Below, piece by piece: positions 34,967-43,241 of a stretch of DNA of 64,000 nt. The stretch lies in contig NZ_JPRK01000002.1 of the NCBI RefSeq assembly GCF_000832125.1, positions 62,001 through 126,000 on the forward strand. Direction: 5' to 3'. Every line of letters starts with the position of its first letter. Positions within the stretch are counted from its first letter, which is position 1. Both the position numbers and the translations under genes were made by a program. This stretch comes from Flavobacterium hibernum (lineage in GTDB: Bacteria; Bacteroidota; Bacteroidia; Flavobacteriales; Flavobacteriaceae). The notes beneath the pieces were generated by a model. The model saw nothing but the letters and a program-made list of their open reading frames with translations. It did not search any database and was not told the DNA's origin.

Positions 34967-36640
34967 TTACCTTTCACCAATCAAAAATCCCGAAACATTC
35001 CATGCGCTGCTGCTCGTTCCTTCCGGTTTTCCCATTGGGATAGAAACACGAATAGTATGTTTTCCAGGTGCAAGACTTCCTAAATCAATCAAATTAGGAT
35101 TGGTAGTTGTTCCCGGACACCAATTAGAACGGCTTAAATCTGACGATGATAAACCGTTGCCAAAATTACCCGAAGCAGGATTGCTCAATCGGTACGAACC
35201 ACAATCAGTACGCCAAGGAGTAAATCCAAAAACTTCTTTGCCATCAATGAAAATAGTATTCCTTTTTTGCAAAAATTCATCGCCATTTTCCCATCCGCCA
35301 TGACCAGTTGTGGTGTAACTCAATTTGAAATTTTTATAACCTTGCGGAACTTCAAACGACATTTCTAATCCTTTTTCATTATCAAACATTGTGGCATAAT
35401 CTTGTCCCGCCATTTCCATAACATTCAAAGTATTGAAAAGAGGTAAAATAAAATCGCCTTTCTTATTATTGTCTTCACCTTCGTGAATCGAAATATTCAA
35501 ACTCGCTTTGTGTCCACCCGCATCATAATTACCAATAAACATCCCAATGTAAACCTCCTGATTGCTCAATTTTGGCTGTAAAAGCGAAATATCCTGACGG
35601 TAAAAAACACTATCCTGCCAAACCTTATTTTTAAGTTGTAAGTAATTAAAATGTTTGACACCAAAAGGCGTAAAAAAGCGCATCAATTCTAGCAAAGGAG
35701 TATATTCATTAGTTGCCACAACACCCTGGTATTTTTTACCATCGCCGTTTTCATAAACCGGCAAAGTTTTAACACCAGATTTTAATCCGTCCAGAAAAGA
35801 ACTTTTTTTATCCATCGGAATCATAAAAACAGATCCCGTTCTGTCGTAAGCATCGCCATTAGATTGCTGAGTTACATCAACAAAAATGGCGCTTCCGTTT
35901 TTAATTACAGGAAATTTTACTTTTCGAACAATAATAGTTCCGCTTGCAAAACGCAGAATACTGTCGTTTGATTTAGAATCAGATGAAAAGTTAATTTGTT
36001 CTTTATTAAAAACAGGAATGTTCGTAAAACGGCTTTTCCATAATAAATCTTTATAAGTTAACTGATCTACAGATTGTACGTCAGGAATTTTTAAAACTGA
36101 AGGAATCGTTTTTAGAATTTCAATTTTGGATGCTGTTACAATAGAATTACCGTTTCGATTCGTTTCCAGAACCAAGCCTAAATCCTGTCCAAGAACACTT
36201 GGTCCACCTTTTAACCCTAATTCGTTCGTATACCAAATTTCTATTTTATTTGAGTTTACAGATGTAGTTGCTTTTTTGCAGGTATAATTCAGAATTTTTT
36301 TAGTTTCAGTACTAAACTCAAATTTTTGCTTTCCTAAAGCTTCATTATCCAAACCCAAAATAGATTTATTGGCTTTAAGCTGTGCCCATTGTAAAATGGT
36401 TTTCGTATTAAAATCTACAAAAGTCTGCTCGAAAGGCAAATCTGCTTTTTGCTGCGTAATTTTATCAGATGTTGTTAAACTCAAATCCTTAGAGGTAAAT
36501 AAAAGCAAAGGATCTTGGTTTTCGCTAATTTTTCCATTGTAACTTCTTTGGTAAGTAACTTTAATTGCTTTGGCTGTTTTTTGAGCAAAAGACATTGTGA
36601 AGCTGCAAAAGACAAAGAATACAAATAGTTTTTTTTTCAT
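34967..36640 (-). CDS. PNGase F-II-like peptide-N-glycosidase with N-terminal extra domain
   Basis: This 557-residue protein has a signal peptide (cut near SFAQ), an N-terminal domain (about 27-190) and a PNGase core (about 215-557). The core carries AYDRTG (D266/R267, equal to D60/R61 of PNGase F), GDEF (E455, equal to E206) and SRSNWCPG (R504, C508). The E118 position is replaced by IGNY. Length and layout match PNGase F-II, whose bowl-like front domain has been described and which accepts core alpha-1,3-fucosylated glycans. The front domain resembles the Bacteroidota GLPGLI family (YTNELGLKGGPSVLGQDLGL). It leads the minus-strand group with GH29 and M28. Confidence 0.86.
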   Translation of the reverse strand: MKKKLFVFFVFCSFTMSFAQKTAKAIKVTYQRSYNGKISENQDPLLLFTSKDLSLTTSDKITQQKADLPFEQTFVDFNTKTILQWAQLKANKSILGLDNEALGKQKFEFSTETKKILNYTCKKATTSVNSNKIEIWYTNELGLKGGPSVLGQDLGLVLETNRNGNSIVTASKIEILKTIPSVLKIPDVQSVDQLTYKDLLWKSRFTNIPVFNKEQINFSSDSKSNDSILRFASGTIIVRKVKFPVIKNGSAIFVDVTQQSNGDAYDRTGSVFMIPMDKKSSFLDGLKSGVKTLPVYENGDGKKYQGVVATNEYTPLLELMRFFTPFGVKHFNYLQLKNKVWQDSVFYRQDISLLQPKLSNQEVYIGMFIGNYDAGGHKASLNISIHEGEDNNKKGDFILPLFNTLNVMEMAGQDYATMFDNEKGLEMSFEVPQGYKNFKLSYTTTGHGGWENGDEFLQKRNTIFIDGKEVFGFTPWRTDCGSYRLSNPASGNFGNGLSSSDLSRSNWCPGTTTNPNLIDLGSLAPGKHTIRVSIPMGKPEGTSSSAWNVSGFLIGER

Positions 36641-36735
36641 GTTTTGGTTTTGTTTGATTTATCGGTGCTTTTGGTTTAATCCAAAAGAAACAGAAAGGGT
36701 TAGTTTTGAAAAAATAAATAAAACATAAGTCAATT

Positions 36736-36753
36736 TACTAAATCGATTTAATA
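36736..36753. promoter_or_regulatory. Candidate LacI-type operator before the large PNGase
   Basis: TACTAAATCGATTTAATA is a good 18-bp match to the recurrent palindrome, 96 bases upstream of the PNGase start on the minus strand. Confidence 0.65.
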
Positions 36754-36961
36754 AAAATTGCAAGACCAAAATGAAAACAGGAATAAAACTGCGATTTCAT
36801 CGTATGGTGAATTTATAAAATAGAGAAGTAAAATGAACTTATAGTCTTTTTTGTAAAAAGCTAAGATAGAAATTTTTAAGTTCTAATAGGAACATACTAA
36901 CTTTTTTTAGTTGAAAAAAATAGCCTTTTTTAATTTATTCGTTGATAATCAGTGAATTTGT

Positions 36962-36977
36962 TATATCGTTTTAGTAA
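36962..36977. promoter_or_regulatory. Candidate LacI-type operator before GntR
   Basis: TATATCGTTTTAGTAA matches the palindrome in reverse sense. It lies 60 bases upstream of the GntR promoter in the divergent region; the rest of this 442-base region is AT-rich without a visible gene. Confidence 0.55.
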
Positions 36978-36989
36978 GAATTAATTTTA

Positions 36990-37007
36990 ACTAAAATTGT
37001 TTAGTAA
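36990..37007. promoter_or_regulatory. Palindrome upstream of the GntR promoter
   Basis: ACTAAAATTGTTTAGTAA resembles the operator family but has ATTG where the others have ACG in the centre. It could be a weak LacI site or a separate operator of the GntR protein itself. Confidence 0.4.
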
Positions 37008-37036
37008 TCAATTAGTTACATTTTTTATGAAATAAT

Positions 37037-37066
37037 TTTGTTCGTAACAAAAAACTATTACATTTG
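37037..37066 (+). promoter_or_regulatory. Bacteroidota-type promoter of the GntR gene
   Basis: TTTG at 37037-37040 and TACATTTG at 37059-37066 are 18 bases apart. Transcription would start just before or within the first in-frame ATG at 37071, which favours the ATG at 37083 as the translation start. Confidence 0.72.
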
Positions 37067-37082
37067 TCATATGTATGAACAT

Positions 37083-37823
37083 ATGAACAAAATACCGTTA
37101 TTAGATCACGACAGCAAAATTCCGCTTCATAAACAAGTAGAAGAATTACTTCGCGAGTTGATCAAACATCCCGATTTTAAGGATGGAGAATTGTTTCCAA
37201 AAGAAGTGGATTTGGCGAAACGTTGGGGAATATCTCGTAACACACTTCGTCAGGCCATTGCCATTTTAGTAAACGAAAAATTACTAGTTAGAAAGAAAGG
37301 TTCCGGAACACGAGTGTCTCAAAATAGAATCAGTACCAACCTAAACAACTGGATGAGTTTTACTCACGAGATGGAGGATATGGGATTGGAGTTTAAAAAT
37401 CTTTCGTTGAATGTAGAAATGGTCAAAGCCAGCACTAAAGTTGCTAAATATCTGCAAATAAATGAAGGAGACGAAGTCTTGCTTTTGCAACGCACCAGAA
37501 GTATCGATGACAGCCCAATGGTTTATTTCGAATCCTATTTTCATCCGCGAATTGGACTTTCTGTCGAGGAGAATTTTGAGGCACCGTTATACGAGATATT
37601 AGGCAATAAATACAACGTAGTTCCTGTGTATTCGCAAGAAGAATTAAAAGCCATTGCGGCCAATAAACGTATTGCAGGGCTATTAAAAATCGAGAAAAAC
37701 CAGCCTGTTCTGGAAAGAAGAAGAGCTGTTCTTGACACTGCAAGAAAACCAATAGAATACAACATTTGTTATTACCGAAACGACTGGTTTACGTATACCA
37801 TCGAAATCAAACGTACGGTTTAA
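37083..37823 (+). CDS. GntR/HutC family transcriptional regulator
   Basis: This 246-residue cytoplasmic regulator has the N-terminal GntR winged helix (IPLHKQVEELLRELI, then LFPKEVDLAKRWGISRNTLRQAIAILVNEKLLVRKKGSGTRV in parts) and a C-terminal UTRA sensor domain (about 95-240, with VLLLQRTRSIDDSPMVYFES and ending YNICYYRNDWFTYTIEIKR). In-frame starts exist at 37038 (TTG), 37071 and 37083. The promoter just upstream makes the first impossible and the second leaderless, so I take 37083. It is followed after 17 bases by mannose-6-phosphate isomerase and then a sugar permease, so it probably controls mannose uptake and use, perhaps sensing a phosphosugar. Confidence 0.88.
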   Translation: MNKIPLLDHDSKIPLHKQVEELLRELIKHPDFKDGELFPKEVDLAKRWGISRNTLRQAIAILVNEKLLVRKKGSGTRVSQNRISTNLNNWMSFTHEMEDMGLEFKNLSLNVEMVKASTKVAKYLQINEGDEVLLLQRTRSIDDSPMVYFESYFHPRIGLSVEENFEAPLYEILGNKYNVVPVYSQEELKAIAANKRIAGLLKIEKNQPVLERRRAVLDTARKPIEYNICYYRNDWFTYTIEIKRTV

Positions 37824-37840
37824 AAACACACGAGTTATAA

Positions 37841-39622
37841 ATGGAAAAATCAATTCAGTCTAAAAGAAAAACCACACAACCTTTATTACCTCTTACCGCA
37901 GTTGTGAAAGAAAATGGAGCATACAATGTTTTTCCATCTTTTCACACCAACTCCAATGTTTTGGTTGGATTTGAAACTTTGGCCAATCAAATAGCAACAC
38001 AAAAGATTGTGGTTATTGATGGATTTGGTGGTGTGCTTTGGGAAAATTTTAGACAGCATTTAAATTCGGCTTTGATCGAAAAAAAGAAAAATGTGCTTTG
38101 GTACAATATTGATTCCTGCTTAAAATCAAGCGAAGAAATCAATAAAATGATTGAGCCAAACCTTAATGGAGACGATCCTGTTTTTGGAAAAAAATATTTG
38201 GGAGAACTTTCTGATTTCTTCGAAGCCGAAAATTTAAAACAATTAAAAGCAGACACGAGTGCTGATATTTGTATCGTATACGGAACTGGAGCTTCATTAT
38301 CAAATTGGGAAGGGCAATTGCTTTATGTTGATGTTCCTAAAAATGAAATCCAATATCGAATGCGAGCCGGTGCTGTAAAAAATATGGGTAATAGCGAAAC
38401 TTTGGTCTATTCGCAGATATACAAAAGATTGTATTTTATAGAGTGGCCAGTTTTAAATATTCATAAAGAACGTTTACTGCCTAAAATAGATTTTATTATT
38501 GACGAACAACGTATTGATGAAATTACCTGGATGAAAGGAAATGATTTTAGAAATTCATTGAATCTAATGTTAGAAAGTCCATTTCGTGCACGTCCGTGGT
38601 TTGAAGCCGGAATTTGGGGTGGCGATTGGATGAAAAATAATATCACCGATTTGAATCAGGACGAAGTAAACTATGCGTGGTCTTTTGAATTAATTACTCC
38701 CGAAAACGGAATTGTACTAGAAGGAAATAATAATCTACTAGAAGTTTCTTTTGACTTTCTATTATTTCAGGATAATAAAAAAGTACTGGGAAAAGCGGCT
38801 GATCGTTTTGGGAATTATTTTCCAATTCGTTTCGATTATCTGGATACTTTCGATGGCGGAAATCTTTCCGTACAATGTCATCCACGTCCGGAATATATTA
38901 AAGAAAATTTTGGAGAAGCATTTACGCAGGATGAAACCTATTATATTTTGGATTGCGAAGAAGATGCCGAAGTGTATTTGGGTTTTCAGGACGATATTAA
39001 TCCAGATGAATTTAAACAAGCTTTAATCGAATCTCAGGAAAAGGCAGAAGAAATTGATATTGTAAAATATGTGCAAAAATTCAAGGCAAAAAAACACGAT
39101 TTATACCTAATTCCAAACGGAACCATTCATGCTTCGGGCAAGAATAATATGGTATTAGAAATTAGCAGTACCCCTTATATTTTTACATTTAAAATGTACG
39201 ATTGGGTTCGTCCTGGTTTAGACGGAAAACCGCGCCCAATCAATGTAGAACATGGATTTAAAAACGTTTATTTTGATCGAAAAGGCAAAAGAATTGAAAG
39301 AGAGTTTATTTCGAAACCTAGCATAACCAAAGAATTTTCAAACGGCAGAAAAGTAAGTTTACCCACTCACGAAGAGCATTTTTACGCCGTTGACCGCTAC
39401 GAATTTACGGGAGAAATAGAGATCGAAACTCTTGGACAATGTCATATTTGTATGCTTGTCGAAGGTGATATTGGAGAAGTAAGCGCAGGAAAAAACAATC
39501 AAAAATTTAAATATGCCGAAACTTTTGTTATTCCGGCAAATGTTCCAAAATACAAAATCAATCATTTAGGCAGTAAAAAAGCCTTTTTAGTGATTTCGTA
39601 TGTAAAAGACAATTGGTGTTAG
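37841..39622 (+). CDS. manA: Mannose-6-phosphate isomerase, class I, with N-terminal kinase-like domain
   Basis: The C-terminal half (about 275-593) of this 593-residue protein is a class I phosphomannose isomerase that turns mannose 6-phosphate into fructose 6-phosphate. It shows the zinc motif LSVQCHPRPEY, the later ligand region GTIHASGKNNMVLEIS, and the C-terminal cupin. The first 270 residues are extra. They read like a nucleoside-kinase fold (IVVIDGFGGVLWENFRQHL at the start, LLYVDVPKNEIQYRMRAGAV later), but the P-loop lysine and GKT/S are missing, so ATP binding is doubtful. The role of this half is unknown. Position between GntR and a sugar permease fits catabolism of mannose released by the GH92 enzymes. 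Confidence 0.85.
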   Translation: MEKSIQSKRKTTQPLLPLTAVVKENGAYNVFPSFHTNSNVLVGFETLANQIATQKIVVIDGFGGVLWENFRQHLNSALIEKKKNVLWYNIDSCLKSSEEINKMIEPNLNGDDPVFGKKYLGELSDFFEAENLKQLKADTSADICIVYGTGASLSNWEGQLLYVDVPKNEIQYRMRAGAVKNMGNSETLVYSQIYKRLYFIEWPVLNIHKERLLPKIDFIIDEQRIDEITWMKGNDFRNSLNLMLESPFRARPWFEAGIWGGDWMKNNITDLNQDEVNYAWSFELITPENGIVLEGNNNLLEVSFDFLLFQDNKKVLGKAADRFGNYFPIRFDYLDTFDGGNLSVQCHPRPEYIKENFGEAFTQDETYYILDCEEDAEVYLGFQDDINPDEFKQALIESQEKAEEIDIVKYVQKFKAKKHDLYLIPNGTIHASGKNNMVLEISSTPYIFTFKMYDWVRPGLDGKPRPINVEHGFKNVYFDRKGKRIEREFISKPSITKEFSNGRKVSLPTHEEHFYAVDRYEFTGEIEIETLGQCHICMLVEGDIGEVSAGKNNQKFKYAETFVIPANVPKYKINHLGSKKAFLVISYVKDNWC

Positions 39623-39723
39623 AACTATAGGACAACTAATAAATGAACCACCATTTAGCCTTTTTCTAGTAAAACCAGAGGAATGCGATTAACTATAAAT
39701 TAAAATCTTGGATGTATTTAAAT

Positions 39724-39924
39724 TAAACATATAGAGACATAGATTTTGCATGTACAAGAAGGTGACAAAAAGAAATATATTTCTTTCACATAATTGGATT
39801 TGTGAATTGTCACCCTGAGCGAAGTCGAAGGGCGTTCCAATTGGCACGTGGGCTTCGACTTCGCTCAGCCAGACAGCGCGTTCGTCTGACAAATGGTTAT
39901 CAAAAAACTATGTTTCCATGTGTT
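39724..39924. repeat. Composite repeat: family C with family B inside
   Basis: Outer arms are TAAACATATAGAGACATAG and CTATGTTTCCATGTGTT. Inside, from 39809 to 39890, lies a family B palindrome (CACCCTGAGCGAAGTCGAAG with its inverse GGCTTCGACTTCGCTCAG). The same composite is found at 56583-56797 in this orientation and at 45657-45841 reversed. It fills most of the gap between the isomerase and permease genes; nothing else is seen in that gap. Confidence 0.85.
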
Positions 39925-39987
39925 AAAAATTTATTTATTGAATTAAGCAGTCAACATCAACTATAACTACTATCTAACCAAAAACGA

Positions 39988-41418
39988 ATGAAAACCAAAA
40001 GAACCAATTATTTCATATCACTCATAACGCTAATAGCAGCATTAGGCGGTTTTTTGTTTGGGTTTGATATGGCCGTTGTGAGCGGTATTATCGAACCATT
40101 AAAAATACAATATAACTTATCATCGGCACAGGAAGGATTATTTGTTTCCTGCGCTTTATTAGGTTGTATTGTAGGCGTAGCTTTTTCGGGTTATTTGAGC
40201 GATAAAATTGGAAGAAAAAAAGTATTATTCATTTCTGCCATATTGTTTCTAATAAGTGCAATAGGTTTTGCATTTTCAGAAGTGTATTCAACATTAATTT
40301 TATTTCGGGTACTTGCCGGAATGGGAGTAGGAGTTGCTTCAAATGTTTCACCACTTTATATTTCCGAAGTGGCGCCTTCGCACAAACGCGGACAGTTGGT
40401 TGTATTTTATCAGCTTGCCATAACCGTTGGTGTTTTGGCAGCATATATCAGTAATTTTTTTCTTCAAAAATATGCAATAACACATTCCGCAACAGGCCAG
40501 GGTTTGCTTCATTGGTTGTTTATTGAAAATGTTTGGCGCGGAATGTTTATTGTTGGCGTAATTCCGGCGGGAGCATTTTGTTTGTTATTGCTAATAGTTC
40601 CTGAAAGTCCGCGCTGGTTGGTACAATTTGGACTCGATGAAGAAGCTTTTAAGATACTCAATAAAATAAATGGAAGCGAAAAAGCCCAAATAGAGCTGCA
40701 CTCTATTAAGGAAATGACCAGTCAAAAAACTGGAGGATATAAAGAATTACTTCGTTCGCCTTTGCGTAAATTGTTGGTTTTGGCAATGGTACTTACCGCT
40801 TTATCACAATTTAGCGGTATTAACGGAGTTATTTTTTACGGGCCAACAATTTTAAAATCGGCAGGGATTGTAACCAGCGATGCATTGTTTTATCAGGTAA
40901 TATTGGGTCTGGCGAATGTGCTTTTTACATTTGTAGCCATTTTTAAAGTAGACACTTGGGGGCGAAGACCTTTGTATTTAGTAGGTTCGTTGTGTGCCGC
41001 TTTTGCATTGGCTCTAACAGGTTTTTGTTTTATGATGAATATTACAGGCTGGTATATGCTGTTTTGTATCATCTTATTTCTGTTGTTTTTTGCCTTCTCC
41101 CTTGGACCATTAAAATTTGTAATCTCAACAGAAATTTTCCCAACACATATTAGAGGAACAGCATTGTCAATATGCATTATGACGATGTGGGTTGCCGACT
41201 GGATTGTCAATTTGCTATTTCCTATAATGAGAGATGGATTGGGTATTGCAGCAACATTTTTTGTTTTTTCATTCTTCTGTATACTTTCATTCGTCTATGC
41301 AAAAAAGAAACTTTTTGAAACCAAAGGAAAAAGCCTCGAAGAAATTGAGAAGTCATGGAACTTAGGCTTAAACGAAGATATAAAAGAAGAAACACTTAAA
41401 GCAATTGAGAAAGCATAA
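39988..41418 (+). CDS. MFS sugar:proton symporter (sugar porter family)
   Basis: This 476-residue inner-membrane protein has twelve predicted hydrophobic segments and the sugar-porter signatures: GFLFGFDMAVVSG in helix 1, the loop motif GYLSDKIGRKKVL, RVLAGMGVGVASNVSPLYISEVAP, PESPRWL before the central loop, and QFSGINGVIFYGP in helix 7. It resembles XylE/GalP-type transporters. It stands between mannose-6-phosphate isomerase and the sulfatase-GH92 genes, so mannose is the likely substrate, although the sequence alone does not show this. The separate FucP-type permease at 53543 would take fucose. Confidence 0.9.
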   Translation: MKTKRTNYFISLITLIAALGGFLFGFDMAVVSGIIEPLKIQYNLSSAQEGLFVSCALLGCIVGVAFSGYLSDKIGRKKVLFISAILFLISAIGFAFSEVYSTLILFRVLAGMGVGVASNVSPLYISEVAPSHKRGQLVVFYQLAITVGVLAAYISNFFLQKYAITHSATGQGLLHWLFIENVWRGMFIVGVIPAGAFCLLLLIVPESPRWLVQFGLDEEAFKILNKINGSEKAQIELHSIKEMTSQKTGGYKELLRSPLRKLLVLAMVLTALSQFSGINGVIFYGPTILKSAGIVTSDALFYQVILGLANVLFTFVAIFKVDTWGRRPLYLVGSLCAAFALALTGFCFMMNITGWYMLFCIILFLLFFAFSLGPLKFVISTEIFPTHIRGTALSICIMTMWVADWIVNLLFPIMRDGLGIAATFFVFSFFCILSFVYAKKKLFETKGKSLEEIEKSWNLGLNEDIKEETLKAIEKA

Positions 41419-41439
41419 ATTGTATTCATAAAAATCTTT

Positions 41440-41622
41440 AGCGTCCAGCTTTAGTTTGATGTAAACTAAAATAGAATAAAAAGAAAGAAAATGTATAGCG
41501 TCCAGCTTTAGCTGGATGTAAGCAATAAAATTTAGATTAGTGGCTTTAGCCAAAAAGCATAAGTTCGGCTAAAGCCAAGATCTATAATCAATTTAACCCT
41601 GCAGTTAAAACTGGAGGCAATT
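41440..41622. repeat. Family D repeat with an extra partial copy
   Basis: A partial copy (TAGCGTCCAGCTTTAG) at 41440 is followed at 41496 by a full one. The full copy holds three hairpin elements: TCCAGCTTTAGCTGGA, GGCTTTAGCCAAAA with TTCGGCTAAAGCC, and GCAGTTAAAACTGGAGG. Full copies recur at 52291 and 58492. It lies between the permease and sulfatase genes. Confidence 0.82.
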
Positions 41623-41710
41623 TAAATGTATAGATGTTTAAACTGAATACATCCAAAAGATTAAGCCCATAATTGACTTTTTGCAACCTCATTTTATATT
41701 TTAAAATATT

Positions 41711-43225
41711 ATGAAAAAGAACTTACTATTATTAATCCTTTTCGTTTTTAACCTTACAATTTGGGCGCAGCAAAAGCCCAATATCATTATAATTTATGCA
41801 GACGATTTAGGTTATGGCGATTTAAGTTGTTACGGCATGTCGAAAATTAGTACTCCAAATATTGATAAATTGGCAAAGCAAGGATTGCAATTTTCTAATG
41901 CACATTCGACTTCTGCAACTTGCACACCTTCAAGATACGGATTGCTTACGGGCAAATATCCGTGGAAACAAAACGGAACCGGAATAGCGCCTGGTGATGC
42001 TTCGTTAATTATCCCAACCAATAAAGCGACTCTTCCTTCGATGTTGCAAAAGGCGGGTTATACCACAGCTGTAATTGGCAAATGGCATCTGGGATTGGGT
42101 ACGAATGGTATTGATTGGAATACTGAAATTAAACCCGGACCAAAAGAAGTTGGATTCGATTATTCGTTTATAATGCCTGCTACTTTAGATAGAGTTCCAT
42201 GCGTTTATGTAGAAAACGGAAGAGTATTAAACCTTGACCCCAAAGATCCAATAACTGTAAGTTACAAAGAGAAAGTAGGTAATGACCCAACGGGTAAAGA
42301 AAACCCTGAACAATTGCGAATGAAACCTTATCCGGGGCAAGGACATAATGAAACAATCGTAGACAGCATTAGCCGAATTGGATATATGAGCGGTGGTCAT
42401 AGCGCATACTGGAAAGATGCTGATATAGCAGGCGATATTACCAAAAAAGCCATTAGTTTCATGTCGAAAAATACTTCAAATCCATTTTTCCTGTATTTCG
42501 CAACAGGCGATATACATGTACCTCGTTATCCGCATAGTATGTTTCGAGGCAAAAGCGGAATGGGACTTAGAGGTGATGCAATTTTACAGTTGGATTGGAC
42601 AGTAGGCGAAATAGTAAAAGCATTAGACAGTCTGAAACTTACTCAAAATACTCTGATAATTTTTAGCAGTGATAACGGGCCTGTGGTAAATGATGGTTAT
42701 ATGGATAAAGCGGTTGAAATGTTGGGCAATCATAAACCAGCAGGAGCATTACGCGGAGGAAAATACAGTTCTTTTGAAGCAGGAACTACAGTTCCATTCA
42801 TCGTAAAATGGCTAAAAAATATACAGCCCAACAAAAAGACAGACGTATTACTAAGTCATATAGATCTATTTTCATCTTTAGCAAAACTTACAGCACAACC
42901 ATTGCAAAATGACGATGCTCCGGATAGTTTCGATATGCTGGCACAACTAACAGGAAAATCAAATAAAGATCGATCTTATTTGATCGAGCAAGGTAGTTCA
43001 TTGTCTATCATTCAAGGAAAGTGGAAATATATCGAATCCTCAAAAGGACCTCGTATTGATCTGGATGTAAATATTGAATTAGGCAACAATCCTTTACCTC
43101 AGTTGTATGATTTAAGTAAAGATAAAGGAGAAAAAAATAACCTCGCCTCTCAACATCCAGATGTTGTAACAAATCTTTCGGCTTTGCTTAAATCCAGTAA
43201 AGAAGTTTTAATTACAAGGCAATAA
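41711..43225 (+). CDS. Family S1 sulfatase, secreted
   Basis: This 504-residue protein should hydrolyse a sulfate ester on a glycan. A signal peptide (cut near IWAQ) precedes the sulfatase fold. NIIIIYADDLGYGDLSCYG holds the first metal-binding aspartates. CTPSRYGLLTGKYPW holds C71, the residue that becomes formylglycine, in the standard CxPSR motif. GKWHLGLG and IFSSDNGP supply further metal and substrate residues. The modifying enzyme must be encoded elsewhere. The GH92 gene follows after 16 bases. Sulfated mannose or GlcNAc on N-glycans would suit the locus, but the sulfatase subfamily cannot be set by eye. Confidence 0.92.
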   Translation: MKKNLLLLILFVFNLTIWAQQKPNIIIIYADDLGYGDLSCYGMSKISTPNIDKLAKQGLQFSNAHSTSATCTPSRYGLLTGKYPWKQNGTGIAPGDASLIIPTNKATLPSMLQKAGYTTAVIGKWHLGLGTNGIDWNTEIKPGPKEVGFDYSFIMPATLDRVPCVYVENGRVLNLDPKDPITVSYKEKVGNDPTGKENPEQLRMKPYPGQGHNETIVDSISRIGYMSGGHSAYWKDADIAGDITKKAISFMSKNTSNPFFLYFATGDIHVPRYPHSMFRGKSGMGLRGDAILQLDWTVGEIVKALDSLKLTQNTLIIFSSDNGPVVNDGYMDKAVEMLGNHKPAGALRGGKYSSFEAGTTVPFIVKWLKNIQPNKKTDVLLSHIDLFSSLAKLTAQPLQNDDAPDSFDMLAQLTGKSNKDRSYLIEQGSSLSIIQGKWKYIESSKGPRIDLDVNIELGNNPLPQLYDLSKDKGEKNNLASQHPDVVTNLSALLKSSKEVLITRQ

Positions 43226-43241
43226 AAATAAGCGAATAAAT

